A stretch of DNA of 64,000 nt from Chryseobacterium indologenes (GTDB lineage Bacteria > Bacteroidota > Bacteroidia > Flavobacteriales > Weeksellaceae): positions 154,970 through 218,969 of the forward strand of contig NZ_LJOD01000009.1 in assembly GCF_001295265.1 (NCBI RefSeq), read 5' to 3'. Positions within the stretch are counted from its first letter, which is position 1. Each line of letters starts with the position of its first letter. Below, piece by piece: positions 17,562-26,725 of the stretch. The notes beneath the pieces were generated by a model. The model did not search any database. It was not told where the DNA came from and saw nothing but the letters and a program-made list of their open reading frames with translations. The position numbers were made by a program, and so were the translations under genes.

Positions 17562-17584
17562 ACGCCGGGAAAAATGCCCGGCGT
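17562..17584 (-). terminator. Intrinsic terminator (minus-strand transcript)
   Basis: An 8-bp GC-rich stem ACGCCGGG/CCCGGCGT has a 7-base loop and an A-run just left of it, which is a T-run on the minus strand. It ends the type IX cargo gene and probably also the convergent barrel gene. Confidence 0.85.
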
Positions 17585-17590
17585 ATACTT

Positions 17591-19372
17591 TTATTTTTTT
17601 ATGATCAGTTTAAAGGTTTTTACAGGTGTTTTATCGGTTTTCCTTACAGATAACAGATAACTGCCATTGCTCAGTTTACCGGAGAGCCTGAAATGTTCTT
17701 CCCTGTTTTTTGAAGTTAAATCAGAATGAACGAGTCTTCCGGACATATCGGTAATGTTGATCAGATAGGATTCTTTTTCTAAAACAGATCCTTTTAAGCT
17801 GAAATTTCCGTTATTGGGGTTGTTGTAAAGAACCAGATCTTTTGAAACATTAGTTTCAGAAGCAGAAAGAACTGTTGAACTGAATTTAGCAAGAAATCCT
17901 GCTTTTCCGCGGGTTTCAGTAGGCGGATAAATTATATTTTGCTGATGTCCGTTAGCAGAACTGAATCCATTTGGATTTTCGGTGTTACCAAAAAGGTAGA
18001 ATGCATTTGTGTTTTTTGAGAATTTACAGCCAATATCTGTAAGGTAGTAATATCCATTAGTTTCCGTACTGTTAAACCCTCCATAATAAGAAGTGAAAAG
18101 ATGTGATCCTGAAGTGGTAAACATAGAAAAGAAAGCATCATCCCTTGCTGGATTGGGCTTAGTGGGGCCATAAGTTCCGGGTGATGCTATGTTCTGACTT
18201 CCCTGCGAAGTTCCTGCGAAGAGTATTTTGTCATCTTTTACATCAAGGAAATTATAGGAAGATACAAAATCAAGGTCGTCACCTCCCAGATATGTGCTCC
18301 ATGCCCGTTTTCCGTTGTCATCAAATTTTGTCAGAAAAAGATCAAGCCAACCTGTAGACTGCTGCTTATAAGCCCCCTCTGTAGCATAATAGGTGCTGGG
18401 ATTTACGGTACTTCCTGCCAGATAAATACCGGTAGAAGTTGCTTTTATACCAATAATCTGACCGGATGCAGTCTGAGGAATTCCGTAATAAGTCCCCCAC
18501 ATTCTTTTTCCGGTATTTCCGTCAATCTTAGAAAAAAACTGCTTTGATTTTTCCGATTGAAAAGCTCCTGGAGTTGCAAGAACAGAGCTCGTTTCATCAA
18601 GCTCATCACTTCCTGCAATATAAAGATCATTGTCAAAAGCATTGAGGCAATAAATGAGTTTGGAAGGCGTGTAAGTTGCCCATATTTTCTGTCCTTGCAG
18701 ATTAAGCTTTACGAGATAAGAATTGGCCAGTGGAACTCCGCTTAAATCAGGAACAACGGTGAAGGCAGGCTGAAAGGTTCCGGGGTCTCCAAGGTTCTGC
18801 CAGGTAGTTGTACCGGTAATGTATATATTTCCCTGCTCATCATCTGCCAGAGTATACGAGCTTCCGCCGGGAACGTAGGTCTTCCACAAAAGTTGGTTAT
18901 TTTCATCATATTTTGAAAGAATAGCATCATTATTGGTTACCGATTCGGGAAGCCAGACTCCGGAAGGCAGTGGTGAGTTTGGTTCTGCTTTCTCAACATA
19001 ATAGATATTTCCGGCCTGATCTCTGAAACGGACATAATTTCCAAAGAAGGGATACTCTGAAAGAAGCATATTTCCGGATGAAGAGAGCTTTCCGTAAAAT
19101 TCATTGGTATAAGGTGATGTTGCTGAAGGAGTAAAAAGATGTCCTCCGGGAGTAACAAACTGGTTGTAATAAGCAGCAGGCTGTACGGGATTATTTATAT
19201 CATGGCCCGAAATTCCGTCTGTTATAATAGAATGAGTATCAGGGTCTTCATAAATAGATGAAATTTCAGTATTGAAACCTCCTAAATAAGTTGCCCAATC
19301 CCGTTGATAAGGGAAATTTTGAGAGGATAAAAGGGTTGGGAGTAAAATAAGAAACAGATGTTTTGATTTCAT
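17591..19372 (-). CDS. Secreted T9SS cargo protein with SBBP-like repeats
   Basis: This 593-residue extracellular protein has a signal peptide at residues 1-17 (ending LLSSQ). The body has beta-propeller-like repeats with the recurring phrases WATYLGG, WGTYYG and WSTYLGGDDLDFV and units built on the pattern GNIYITGTT. The C-terminal 75 residues (LYNNPNNGNFSLKG, DMSGRLVHSD, LSNGSYLLSVRK) are a type A type IX sorting domain, cleaved during export. No catalytic residues are evident. Repeats of this kind act in surface display or adhesion, so the role is open. A terminator on each side makes it monocistronic. Confidence 0.85.
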   Translation of the reverse strand: MKSKHLFLILLPTLLSSQNFPYQRDWATYLGGFNTEISSIYEDPDTHSIITDGISGHDINNPVQPAAYYNQFVTPGGHLFTPSATSPYTNEFYGKLSSSGNMLLSEYPFFGNYVRFRDQAGNIYYVEKAEPNSPLPSGVWLPESVTNNDAILSKYDENNQLLWKTYVPGGSSYTLADDEQGNIYITGTTTWQNLGDPGTFQPAFTVVPDLSGVPLANSYLVKLNLQGQKIWATYTPSKLIYCLNAFDNDLYIAGSDELDETSSVLATPGAFQSEKSKQFFSKIDGNTGKRMWGTYYGIPQTASGQIIGIKATSTGIYLAGSTVNPSTYYATEGAYKQQSTGWLDLFLTKFDDNGKRAWSTYLGGDDLDFVSSYNFLDVKDDKILFAGTSQGSQNIASPGTYGPTKPNPARDDAFFSMFTTSGSHLFTSYYGGFNSTETNGYYYLTDIGCKFSKNTNAFYLFGNTENPNGFSSANGHQQNIIYPPTETRGKAGFLAKFSSTVLSASETNVSKDLVLYNNPNNGNFSLKGSVLEKESYLINITDMSGRLVHSDLTSKNREEHFRLSGKLSNGSYLLSVRKTDKTPVKTFKLIIKK

Positions 19373-19473
19373 AACATATTTGATATTTCTTGGTTTTTAG
19401 CAGGTTATCCACAAAAATAGGAAAACAAAAACGAATAATATTCATCGATTGGAGATAAAATGAAAATATAAAA

Positions 19474-19506
19474 TAAAAAAAGCACCGGATTTTTTCCGAT
19501 GCTTTT
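19474..19506 (-). terminator. Intrinsic terminator of clpC
   Basis: A nine-pair imperfect stem (AAGCACCGG with CCGATGCTT, one mismatch) follows clpC on the minus strand and is followed there by a run of T (A-run at 19474-19480 on plus). Confidence 0.75.
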
Positions 19507-19530
19507 CATTATGATTAAACTCTATTTACT

Positions 19531-22065
19531 TTAAGATTGAGAAGACTTTTCAGCCGTTTTTTTAGGTTTTGATGCCTTTCCGGTTAATCCGTCTTTCGCT
19601 TCATTCAGGTCAAGAATTACTGTTTCACCTTCGTTTAGCTGTTTGTTAACCAGCATTTCAGCCAATAGATCCTCAATGTATTTCTGGATAGCACGTTTCA
19701 GTGGTCTTGCACCGAAATCTTTATCCCATCCTTTTTCAGAGATGAAATCTTTTGCTTCTTCAGTAAGTTCTACTTTGTAGCCTAGTTTTTCCAGTCTTCC
19801 GTAAAGCTTATTCAGCTCAATATCAATGATTTTCTTGATATCGTCCTGTACAAGAGAGTTGAAGATCACAATATCATCAATTCTGTTCAGGAATTCCGGA
19901 GCAAATGCTTTTTTAAGGGCATTTTCAATGGTGCTTCTCGCTCTTGAGTCTGAAGTTGTCTTTTTAGCCGAAGTCCCAAATCCTACACCATCTCCGAAAT
20001 CTTTAAGATCTCTTGTTCCGATATTGGAAGTAAGGATGATGATGGTATTTCTGAAATCAATCTTTCTTCCTAAGCTGTCAGTCACGTGGCCTTCATCTAG
20101 AATCTGTAAAAGAATATTGAATACATCCGGGTGAGCTTTCTCAATTTCATCCAAAAGAACCACAGCATAAGGTTTTCTTCTTACGGCTTCTGTCAGCTGA
20201 CCACCTTCTTCATACCCTACATATCCCGGAGGCGCTCCTACTAACCTTGAAACGGCAAATTTTTCCATGTATTCACTCATGTCAATACGGATAAGAGACT
20301 CATCAGATTCAAATAATTCTCTTGCCATTACTTTAGCCAGCTCGGTTTTACCAACCCCGGTAGTACCAAGGAAAATAAATGTTCCGATAGGGCGGTTAGG
20401 ATCTTTCAGACCGGCTCTGTTTCTTTGGATAGCCTTAACAACTTTTTTCACGGCATCTTCCTGTCCTATCACTTTTCCGTTAAGCTTTTCATCCATCTGA
20501 GCGAGTTTGTCAAGCTCATTTTTGCCGACTTTCGTTACAGGAACTCCACTCATCATAGAAACCACTTCTGCAACATTTTCTTCGGTTACGGTTTCTTTTT
20601 TCTCTTTTACATCTTTATCCCACTTATCCTGGGCGGCATTAAGCTCCATCTGAAGACGTTCTTCTTCGTCTTTAAGCTTTCTTGCTTCAAGATAATCCTG
20701 GGCTTTTACTGCTTTCTGCTTCAGTTCCTTGATATCTTCGATCTTTTTCTCAAAATCAATGATTTCAGTAGGCACTTTCATATTTTTAATATATACTCTG
20801 GAACCGGCTTCATCCATTGCGTCAATCGCTTTGTCTGGTAAGAAACGGTCCGTAATATATCTCGACGTAAGATTAACACACGCTGCAATGGCTTCAGGAG
20901 TATAAATTACATTGTGATGCTCTTCATACTTATCTTTGATCTGGTTCAGAATCTGAATGGTTTCATCAATAGAAGTTGGTTCTACCATTACTTTCTGGAA
21001 TCTTCTTTCCAAAGCGCCGTCTTTCTCTATATACTGACGGTATTCATCCAGAGTAGTTGCTCCGATGCATTGAATTTCACCCCTTGCCAAAGCAGGTTTG
21101 AACATATTAGAAGCATCTAAACTTCCAGTGGAACTTCCGGCGCCTACAATGGTGTGAAGCTCATCAATAAACAGGATCACATCACGGTTCTTTTCCAGCT
21201 CCGTCATGATGGCCTTCATTCTTTCTTCAAACTGACCACGGTATTTTGTTCCTGCCACTAAACTGGCAAGATCCAGAGTGATCACACGTTTCCCGTAAAG
21301 AACTCTTGATACTTTTTTCTGTTGAATTCTTAAAGCTAATCCTTCTGCAATCGCAGATTTACCAACTCCTGGCTCACCAATAAGAAGCGGGTTGTTTTTC
21401 TTTCTACGGGACAGGATTTGAGAAACACGTTCAATTTCCTTTTCACGTCCTATTACAGGGTCTAATTTTCCGTCTCTTGCCAAAGAAGTTAGGTCCCGGC
21501 CAAAGTTATCCAGTGTAGGAGTTTTACTTTTCGCCGAACCCAGATTTCCTGTAGGCTTCCTCATCTGCTCAAAATCCTCTCTTTCATCGTCGTCGTCATA
21601 AGCACTCATTTGTGGTGCCTGCCCGGAATTTTTCAGCATCGTCTGATACTCTCTTGAAACGCCTTCATAGTCAATGTCGTAAGCTCCTAAAATGTTGGAA
21701 GTAGGATCCTCATATTTATAAAGAATGCCTAAGAGCAAATGAACGGTATTAATTTCATTGCTTTTATATTGTCTGCATTCCAGCTCTGCACGCTTAATGG
21801 CATGATCAGCCATCTTGGTGAAAGAAATATTGGTAACTTCCTCAGAAATAGGATTTAAACTTGCTGTATTTAGAGTTTCAATTTTTCTTCTGATTTGTGT
21901 TAAATCCGCATTAAGGTTTTGAAGGATTTCTTTTGCAGAGTTTTCCGTCTTTATAATACCTAAAAGTAGGTGTTCTGTATTAAGAAATTCACTTTTCAGC
22001 CTTTTAGCTTCGCTCTTGCTTTGTTTGAACACCTGGCTCAAACCTTGTGAAAACTTATAATCCAT
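19531..22065 (-). CDS. clpC: ATP-dependent protease ATPase subunit ClpC
   Basis: This 844-residue AAA+ unfoldase feeds ClpP and controls protein quality. I chose the start at MDYKFSQGLS; the ATG four codons upstream (22077) adds MRYI. The Clp N domain spans about 1-145. The first ATPase has Walker A GEPGVGKS (230-237) and Walker B ILFIDE (297-302). A UVR-like coiled insert (about 440-475) identifies ClpC rather than ClpA or ClpB. The second ATPase has GTTGVGKT (567-574) and VVLLDEIEKAHP. It stands alone between terminator and divergent gene. Confidence 0.96.
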   Translation of the reverse strand: MDYKFSQGLSQVFKQSKSEAKRLKSEFLNTEHLLLGIIKTENSAKEILQNLNADLTQIRRKIETLNTASLNPISEEVTNISFTKMADHAIKRAELECRQYKSNEINTVHLLLGILYKYEDPTSNILGAYDIDYEGVSREYQTMLKNSGQAPQMSAYDDDDEREDFEQMRKPTGNLGSAKSKTPTLDNFGRDLTSLARDGKLDPVIGREKEIERVSQILSRRKKNNPLLIGEPGVGKSAIAEGLALRIQQKKVSRVLYGKRVITLDLASLVAGTKYRGQFEERMKAIMTELEKNRDVILFIDELHTIVGAGSSTGSLDASNMFKPALARGEIQCIGATTLDEYRQYIEKDGALERRFQKVMVEPTSIDETIQILNQIKDKYEEHHNVIYTPEAIAACVNLTSRYITDRFLPDKAIDAMDEAGSRVYIKNMKVPTEIIDFEKKIEDIKELKQKAVKAQDYLEARKLKDEEERLQMELNAAQDKWDKDVKEKKETVTEENVAEVVSMMSGVPVTKVGKNELDKLAQMDEKLNGKVIGQEDAVKKVVKAIQRNRAGLKDPNRPIGTFIFLGTTGVGKTELAKVMARELFESDESLIRIDMSEYMEKFAVSRLVGAPPGYVGYEEGGQLTEAVRRKPYAVVLLDEIEKAHPDVFNILLQILDEGHVTDSLGRKIDFRNTIIILTSNIGTRDLKDFGDGVGFGTSAKKTTSDSRARSTIENALKKAFAPEFLNRIDDIVIFNSLVQDDIKKIIDIELNKLYGRLEKLGYKVELTEEAKDFISEKGWDKDFGARPLKRAIQKYIEDLLAEMLVNKQLNEGETVILDLNEAKDGLTGKASKPKKTAEKSSQS

Positions 22066-22184
22066 AATATATCTCATTAGAATAAAGGCTGCGGTGCCAT
22101 TTATTCATTATCTAAATTACAAATATTTTACCAAAAAACAATTAATGACTTTATGGCAGAAAAAATTTTATTATCTTATTGAAA

Positions 22185-22442
22185 ATGATTAAGTTTGTGA
22201 TCCTTAAATTTTCCCCCATGGATTCCAATATCACAACTTATATAGGCTATTCTGCTTCAGTTTTTATCGTGCTGAGTTTCATTCTGAAAGATGTAAGAAA
22301 AATTAGGGTGGTCAATATGATAGGCTGTATATGCTTTGTTATTTATGGCATCTATAACGGATGGCTTTGGCCGGTTATTATTCCGAACGGATTGATCTGC
22401 TTTATACAGATCTATCATCTGATGATCGGAAATAAAAAATGA
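22185..22442 (+). CDS. Small membrane protein (SemiSWEET/YgjV-like)
   Basis: This encodes up to 85 residues with three hydrophobic helices (about residues 18-34, 43-58 and 61-78 from MIKFVIL; the ATG at 22218, MDSNITTYIG, is the likely biological start). The first helix is followed by a charged loop (LKDVRKIRVVN). The sequence VVNMIGCICFVIYGIYNGWLWPVIIPNGL resembles the PQ-loop half-transporters and the YgjV-type family. It overlaps the glycosyltransferase start by four bases (ATGA), so the two genes are translationally coupled. Confidence 0.6.
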   Translation: MIKFVILKFSPMDSNITTYIGYSASVFIVLSFILKDVRKIRVVNMIGCICFVIYGIYNGWLWPVIIPNGLICFIQIYHLMIGNKK

Positions 22443-23539
22443 TGAAGAAAAAAATAATCACTTCTGCATTTAGTAATCTATACACAGATCAGCGTATAGA
22501 AAAAGTGTGCAGAACTTTGCATGACAATGGATATCAGCTCGAGCTGATTGGGAATGACTGGAACGGAGCTGAAAAAATGGAACGTCCCTATCCGTTTTCC
22601 AGAATACACTTGATTTCCAGAAGTTTAAAAACAGCTTATTTTGAATTCAACTGGAAATTATACCGGGAATTAAATAAGAAAGCTGACCACAATACTATTC
22701 TTCATGCCAACGATTTGGATGCGTTGCTGCCAAATTATCTTCTTTCTAAGAAGCTGAATATCCCTTTGGTATTTGACAGCCATGAAATTTTTTCAGAAAT
22801 GCCTGCCATTCAGGGCAAAATGTCACAAAAATTGTGGAGATATTTAGAAAAAAGCATAATTCCGAAGCTTGAACTGATGATAACAGCAAGTGGAAGCTAC
22901 GCCAAATGGTTTCAAAAAAAGTATGCAGTAAACCCAGTTGTTATTCAGAATGCGCCAAGAAAAATAAAATTTACAGAAAGAATCCCGGAAAATACTCCCA
23001 GAATATTTCTGTATCAGGGAGTGATTAATCCTTTTCGCGGAATCGACAAAGCCATTCTGGCGATGCATCATCTGGAAGGTGTTATTTTGAAGATAGCAGG
23101 GGACGGACCCCAGAAAAAAGATTATGAAGACCTTGTCTGCAGAGAAAATCTTCAGAATAAAGTTAAGTTTCTGGGAAAGCTTAACCCGGAAGAGCTTAGA
23201 AAAATTACGATTACGGCAGATATAGGAATGAGCCTTGAAGAGAATGGGGGAGACAGCTATCTGTATTCACTGCCTAATAAAGTAATGGATTATATCCAAA
23301 GCCGTGTTCCTGTAATTTTGACTGGTTTTCCTGAAATGCAACATATTAGAAACCGGTTTGATGTAGGTGAAATTATTAAGGATCATCAGCCTGAAAATAT
23401 TGCAGCAGCAGTAAAAACCGTCTTAAATAAAGGAAGGTTTTCTTATCAGGAAGAACTTGAAAAGGCAGCAGACATCCTGTGCTGGGAAAATGAGGAAATA
23501 AAACTGTTGCAGGTATTTGAAGAAGCATCAAGGTTGTAG
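22439..23539 (+). CDS. Family 4 glycosyltransferase
   Basis: This 366-residue GT-B fold enzyme transfers a sugar from a nucleotide donor. The N-terminal Rossmann half has ITSAFSNLYTDQRIEKVCRTL and an HANDLDALLPNYLLSKKL motif. The C-terminal half has YQGVINPFRGIDKAILAM, KIAGDGPQKKDYEDL and ISLEENGGDSYLYSLPNKVMDY-like donor-site residues. It begins a run of envelope-sugar genes with the GT9 and GT2 enzymes downstream. Surface polysaccharide or LPS core synthesis is likely; the acceptor is unknown. Confidence 0.88.
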   Translation: MMKKKIITSAFSNLYTDQRIEKVCRTLHDNGYQLELIGNDWNGAEKMERPYPFSRIHLISRSLKTAYFEFNWKLYRELNKKADHNTILHANDLDALLPNYLLSKKLNIPLVFDSHEIFSEMPAIQGKMSQKLWRYLEKSIIPKLELMITASGSYAKWFQKKYAVNPVVIQNAPRKIKFTERIPENTPRIFLYQGVINPFRGIDKAILAMHHLEGVILKIAGDGPQKKDYEDLVCRENLQNKVKFLGKLNPEELRKITITADIGMSLEENGGDSYLYSLPNKVMDYIQSRVPVILTGFPEMQHIRNRFDVGEIIKDHQPENIAAAVKTVLNKGRFSYQEELEKAADILCWENEEIKLLQVFEEASRL

Positions 23540-23610
23540 GAAGCTGTAGACTCTAATCAACATAATATTCAAATAAAAGCTTAAGAAAAACTTAAAATTT
23601 CTAAATTTAG

Positions 23611-23618
23611 TATCTTTG
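23611..23618 (+). promoter_or_regulatory. -7 promoter element (TATCTTTG)
   Basis: A TAnnTTTG match lies 21 bases before the sufE start codon, giving a short leader. It indicates that the SufE-glycosyltransferase unit has its own start. Confidence 0.6.
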
Positions 23619-23638
23619 CATTAAGAAATTTGTGAAAA

Positions 23639-24058
23639 ATGACCATTAAAGAAAAACAGCAGGAAATTATCGGAGAATTTGAGTTTCTTGAGGATTGGGA
23701 GCAAAAATATGAGTATATCATTGATCTTGGAAAAGAATTGAAAGGTCTCCCGGAAGACAAAAAAACTGACGAAAATCTGATTAAAGGATGCCAGAGCAAG
23801 GTATGGATTGATGCTGAATTTAAAGATGGAAAACTTTTTTTCAATGCAGATTCTGACGGAATTCTTCCTAAAGGGATTGTTTCTCTTTTGGTAAGCATCT
23901 ACAGTGGACATTCTACACAGGAAATTCTTGATTCTGATTTTGAATTTATTTCTGAGATCGGGCTGCAGGAATTCCTTTCACCTTCCAGGGCAAACGGCCT
24001 GATGGCCATGACGAAACAGATCAAATTTTATGCAGTAGCGTATCAGCTAAAGTCTTAG
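23639..24058 (+). CDS. sufE: SufE-family cysteine desulfurase activator
   Basis: This 139-residue protein accepts sulfur from SufS and stimulates Fe-S cluster assembly. The sulfur-carrying C51 lies in LIKGCQSKVW. The family pattern (GDWEQKYEYIIDLGKEL at the start; GLMAMTKQIK near the end) is complete. SUF genes themselves are not in the window. Its position inside a glycosyltransferase run (stop two bases before the GT9 GTG) is common co-transcription without an obvious functional link. Confidence 0.93.
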   Translation: MTIKEKQQEIIGEFEFLEDWEQKYEYIIDLGKELKGLPEDKKTDENLIKGCQSKVWIDAEFKDGKLFFNADSDGILPKGIVSLLVSIYSGHSTQEILDSDFEFISEIGLQEFLSPSRANGLMAMTKQIKFYAVAYQLKS

Positions 24059-24060
24059 TC

Positions 24061-25032
24061 GTGACCAGAATTTTAGCATATCGTTTTTCGGCTTTTGGCG
24101 ATGTTGCCATGACAGTTCCTGTTTTCAGAGAATTTCTGGAACAAAATCCCGATGTGGAGATCATTATGGTTTCCAGAAAAAATTTTGAAAGCTTATTTAC
24201 CGGAATTCCCAATGTTACCTTCAAAGGAATTGATCTGGATGATTATAAAGGTTTTTTTGGCTTAAGAAGGCTGGCTCATGAATTAATGAAGGAGTTTAAT
24301 CCTGATCTTATCGCCAATCTCCATGACGTGATCAGAACCAAAATTCTTGACCGTATTTACAGAAGGAGAGGTCTTAAAGTTTTTAAAATAGATAAAGGAA
24401 AAGAAGAAAAAGAAGAGCTTACCGATGTCTGGAACCTGAATAAAGTACAGCTGAAGAGAACGGTTGAGCGTTATGCTGATGTTTTCCGTAATATGGGTTT
24501 TCCTGTAAAGCTTTCCAATCAGCTGAGACCTGCTCCGGGCCCGAAAGAGGGAATAGGTTTTGCTCCTTTTGCCCAGCATAAAGGAAAAATGCTTCCTTTG
24601 GAAAAATCATACGAACTGGTAAGAATATTAGCTCAAAAACATACAGTATACTTTTTTGGTGGAGGTAAAAAAGAAACTGAAACGCTTGAAAAATGGGAAA
24701 AAGAGATCCCGAATACCAAAAGTCTTTCAGGAAAATTAAGTCTTACAGAAGAACTGAAAAAAATTTCAGAATTAGAGCTGATGATTTCTATGGATTCTGC
24801 CAACATGCATCTGGCCAGTTTAATGGGAACCCGATGTGTTTCTGTGTGGGGGGCAACACATCCCTATGCTGGGTTTCTGGGCTTTGGACAGCACGAAGAA
24901 GATGTGGTTCAGGTAAAAGATCTTACCTGCAGACCCTGTTCTGTTTTTGGTGATAAAGAATGTTATCGCGGGGACTGGGCATGTCTTGAAGAACTGGATG
25001 TTCAGAAGATCGTCGAAAAAATTCAGCTATAA
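24061..25032 (+). CDS. Family 9 glycosyltransferase (heptosyltransferase type)
   Basis: This 323-residue GT-B enzyme of LPS core synthesis starts with GTG, two bases after sufE stops. The N-terminal motif RFSAFGDVAMTVPVFREF and the C-terminal donor motif SMDSANMHLASLMGTRCV followed by WGATHPYAGF are typical of the ADP-heptose:LPS group. Four Cys near the C-terminus (CRPCSVFGDKECYRGDWAC) form a conserved-looking cluster seen in Bacteroidota members. It overlaps the GT2 start by one base. Confidence 0.92.
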   Translation: MTRILAYRFSAFGDVAMTVPVFREFLEQNPDVEIIMVSRKNFESLFTGIPNVTFKGIDLDDYKGFFGLRRLAHELMKEFNPDLIANLHDVIRTKILDRIYRRRGLKVFKIDKGKEEKEELTDVWNLNKVQLKRTVERYADVFRNMGFPVKLSNQLRPAPGPKEGIGFAPFAQHKGKMLPLEKSYELVRILAQKHTVYFFGGGKKETETLEKWEKEIPNTKSLSGKLSLTEELKKISELELMISMDSANMHLASLMGTRCVSVWGATHPYAGFLGFGQHEEDVVQVKDLTCRPCSVFGDKECYRGDWACLEELDVQKIVEKIQL

Positions 25033-25937
25033 TGAAACTTTCCGTATGTATTCCTGTTTATAACTTTGATGTCTGTGAACTTGTTTCTGATTTGAAAAGC
25101 GAGATCGGAAGGAATGATATTGATGCAGAAATTATCCTTATTGACGATGCTTCCGGTGTTGATTACAGGAAAGTCAATCAAAGCCTTCAAAATAAGGTGG
25201 AGAATTTTATTTTCCTTGAAGAAAATATAGGAAGATCCCGGATCCGGAATCTTTTTTATCAACATACAGCAGGGGAGTATCTGTTGTTTCTGGACTGCGA
25301 CGGTAAGATTACAGATAAAAACTTCTTAAAGAATTATATATGCTTTATACAAGGGAATCCGGAAGCTGCTGTTATTTACGGTGGTAGGAATGCCCCAAAA
25401 ACTGCTTCAGACCCTGAGCACTACCTGAGATGGAAGTTTGCGGTAGAAAGAGAGAATCTGCCGGTTGATTTGCGCCGGAATAAACCTTATTTAAGCTTTC
25501 AGACAAATAATTTTATCATCAAAAAAGAGGTCTTTAAAAAAGTGAATTTCCATCCTGATTTTCAAAAATACGGCTATGAAGACCTCCTTTTTGCCATGGA
25601 ACTGAAGTCTGAAAAAGTAAAAATAGACCATATTGATAACCCGATCCTGAATAATGATCTGGAAAGCAATCGTGTGTATCTGGGAAAAGTAGATGAATCT
25701 GTAGAAAGCCTGGCTAAAATGCTTAAAGATAAAAATCTCCGGCCTAAACTGACTGAAGTTAAGCTGGTGAGACTGTATGTTAAGCTTTATAAAACGCCGT
25801 TTGCTTTTTTTATCAGGGTTTTATTAGGGAACAGGGGGTTGAAAATAGTAAAGGAAACTCTTTTAAAAGGAAATGTCAGTCTCAGGTATCTTGATATTTA
25901 TAAGCTGGGGCTGCTTTTTAAGAAGATGAAGGGGTAA
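25032..25937 (+). CDS. Family 2 glycosyltransferase
   Basis: This 301-residue GT-A enzyme has the nucleotide-binding start MKLSVCIPVYNFDV and the metal-binding DCD in LLFLDCDGKI (residues about 91-95). A catalytic-region phrase (FQKYGYEDLLFAMEL) is also present. No membrane helix is clear, so it acts on the cytoplasmic face. It overlaps the GT9 gene (TAATG), so the two are translationally coupled. With GT4 and GT9 it forms a probable core-oligosaccharide or surface-glycan set. Confidence 0.92.
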   Translation: MKLSVCIPVYNFDVCELVSDLKSEIGRNDIDAEIILIDDASGVDYRKVNQSLQNKVENFIFLEENIGRSRIRNLFYQHTAGEYLLFLDCDGKITDKNFLKNYICFIQGNPEAAVIYGGRNAPKTASDPEHYLRWKFAVERENLPVDLRRNKPYLSFQTNNFIIKKEVFKKVNFHPDFQKYGYEDLLFAMELKSEKVKIDHIDNPILNNDLESNRVYLGKVDESVESLAKMLKDKNLRPKLTEVKLVRLYVKLYKTPFAFFIRVLLGNRGLKIVKETLLKGNVSLRYLDIYKLGLLFKKMKG

Positions 25938-26045
25938 TCACGTGAGAATAAGCTCTCTGAAATTTATTTTTGATAAAGTTTTTTTCAGAGAGTTAGGAAT
26001 AAGTTTAGGTGTTGAATGAGGAAATGTATAAGGTATGAAAAAGAA

Positions 26046-26076
26046 AACCATTCTTGAATTACAGCAAAGAATGGTT
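26046..26076 (-). terminator. Intrinsic terminator between convergent genes
   Basis: A 10-bp stem AACCATTCTT/AAGAATGGTT (26046-26055 with 26067-26076) has, on the minus strand, a T-rich tail (GAAAAGAAA-type on plus at 26036-26046). It serves the 26096 gene and probably also the GT2 transcript. A second 10-bp inverted repeat lies at 25953-25962 and 25983-25992. Confidence 0.75.
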
Positions 26077-26095
26077 CTGTTTAGAAATATTAAGG

Positions 26096-26353
26096 TTAGC
26101 TTTCTTCTATAGGAAAAACTTGTCTCACAAACTTAAGAAGCTCTTCAATGGCTTTAAATTCTTTCTCAACAGGAACTTGCCCAGTGAAATAATTAACATT
26201 CATTTTATCACCATTTTTCTCTATTCTAAATATTGAATCCAGCTTAAAATTTCCATTTTCTGGAATGCCAACTGTTAATGAATTAATAAGATTATGATAC
26301 TGAGTGGTATAGCCTAATTCTTCTAGTTTTTCTGAAATCTCTTTATAGTCCAT
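26096..26353 (-). CDS. Small hypothetical protein, paralogue A of the tRNA-Val islet
   Basis: This 85-residue soluble protein has an N-terminal helix (YKEISEKLEELGYTTQ), a beta-rich middle and a C-terminal helix ending ELLKFVRQVFPIEES. The ending closely matches the protein at 26726 (ALIKFVQQLFPIEK), and the two agree in length and plan, so they are paralogues. I recognise no family. Size, acidity and the tandem diverged copies recall immunity-type proteins, but no toxin gene is next to it; this is inference only. Confidence 0.68.
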   Translation of the reverse strand: MDYKEISEKLEELGYTTQYHNLINSLTVGIPENGNFKLDSIFRIEKNGDKMNVNYFTGQVPVEKEFKAIEELLKFVRQVFPIEES

Positions 26354-26469
26354 AATTAATCATTGGTGTGGAAGAATGTGGAATTTTGGTGATTTTCAAT
26401 ACAGATTGGTTAAAGATAAAGTATATTTTCAGTTTTATTATGATTTTAAAATAGATAACCGACCTCAAA

Positions 26470-26598
26470 TTAATGATGTGGGTTAAAAAACGAACTCAAA
26501 AACCAATGATAATCTGAACTACCATTGAGTGCTTTCTGAATACCCTTTGAAAATTCAAAGGCATTCAAATTTAGGAAAGTATCTATATAGTTGCTCAT
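26470..26598 (-). pseudogene. Short frame, possible gene remnant
   Basis: The minus strand reads ATG ... TAA for 42 residues (MSNYIDTFLNLNAFEFSKGI and further, ending SSFFNPHH). The mix of aromatic and polar residues is protein-like, but it matches neither paralogue and lacks a recognisable domain. It may be a tiny gene or the tail of a lost gene. Confidence 0.3.
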
Positions 26599-26683
26599 AT
26601 TAGCCTATGTAAAGAGATTATAGGTATCTCAAAGATTAGAAATTTCTTCAAAACTAAAGAGGCTTGGATTTATTTTGTGGATT

Positions 26684-26699
26684 AAAACCAGCTGGTTTT
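26684..26699. repeat. 16-bp perfect palindrome
   Basis: AAAACCAGCTGGTTTT is its own reverse complement. It sits 27 bases upstream of the stop of paralogue B (26726, minus strand), where a terminator would be, followed on the minus strand by TAAT. It may be a terminator or a binding site. Confidence 0.5.
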
Positions 26700-26725
26700 G
26701 TGGGTTTTATAAATAAAAATCAATG

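Larger units (their letters stand above)
26354..26725. other. 372-base region between the two paralogues: AT-rich, with a 42-codon minus-strand frame
   Basis: No full gene seen. On the minus strand a 42-residue frame (26470-26598) reads like a protein fragment and is listed separately. A 16-bp perfect palindrome lies at 26684-26699. The rest is AT-rich, with several in-frame stops on both strands. It reads like degenerate coding sequence between two copies of a duplicated gene. Confidence 0.5.

Noticed and set aside
20425..20841. Long open frame antisense to clpC
   Set aside because: It lies fully inside the well-supported clpC gene on the other strand and its product is low-complexity (many Phe/His/Leu), a codon-bias shadow.
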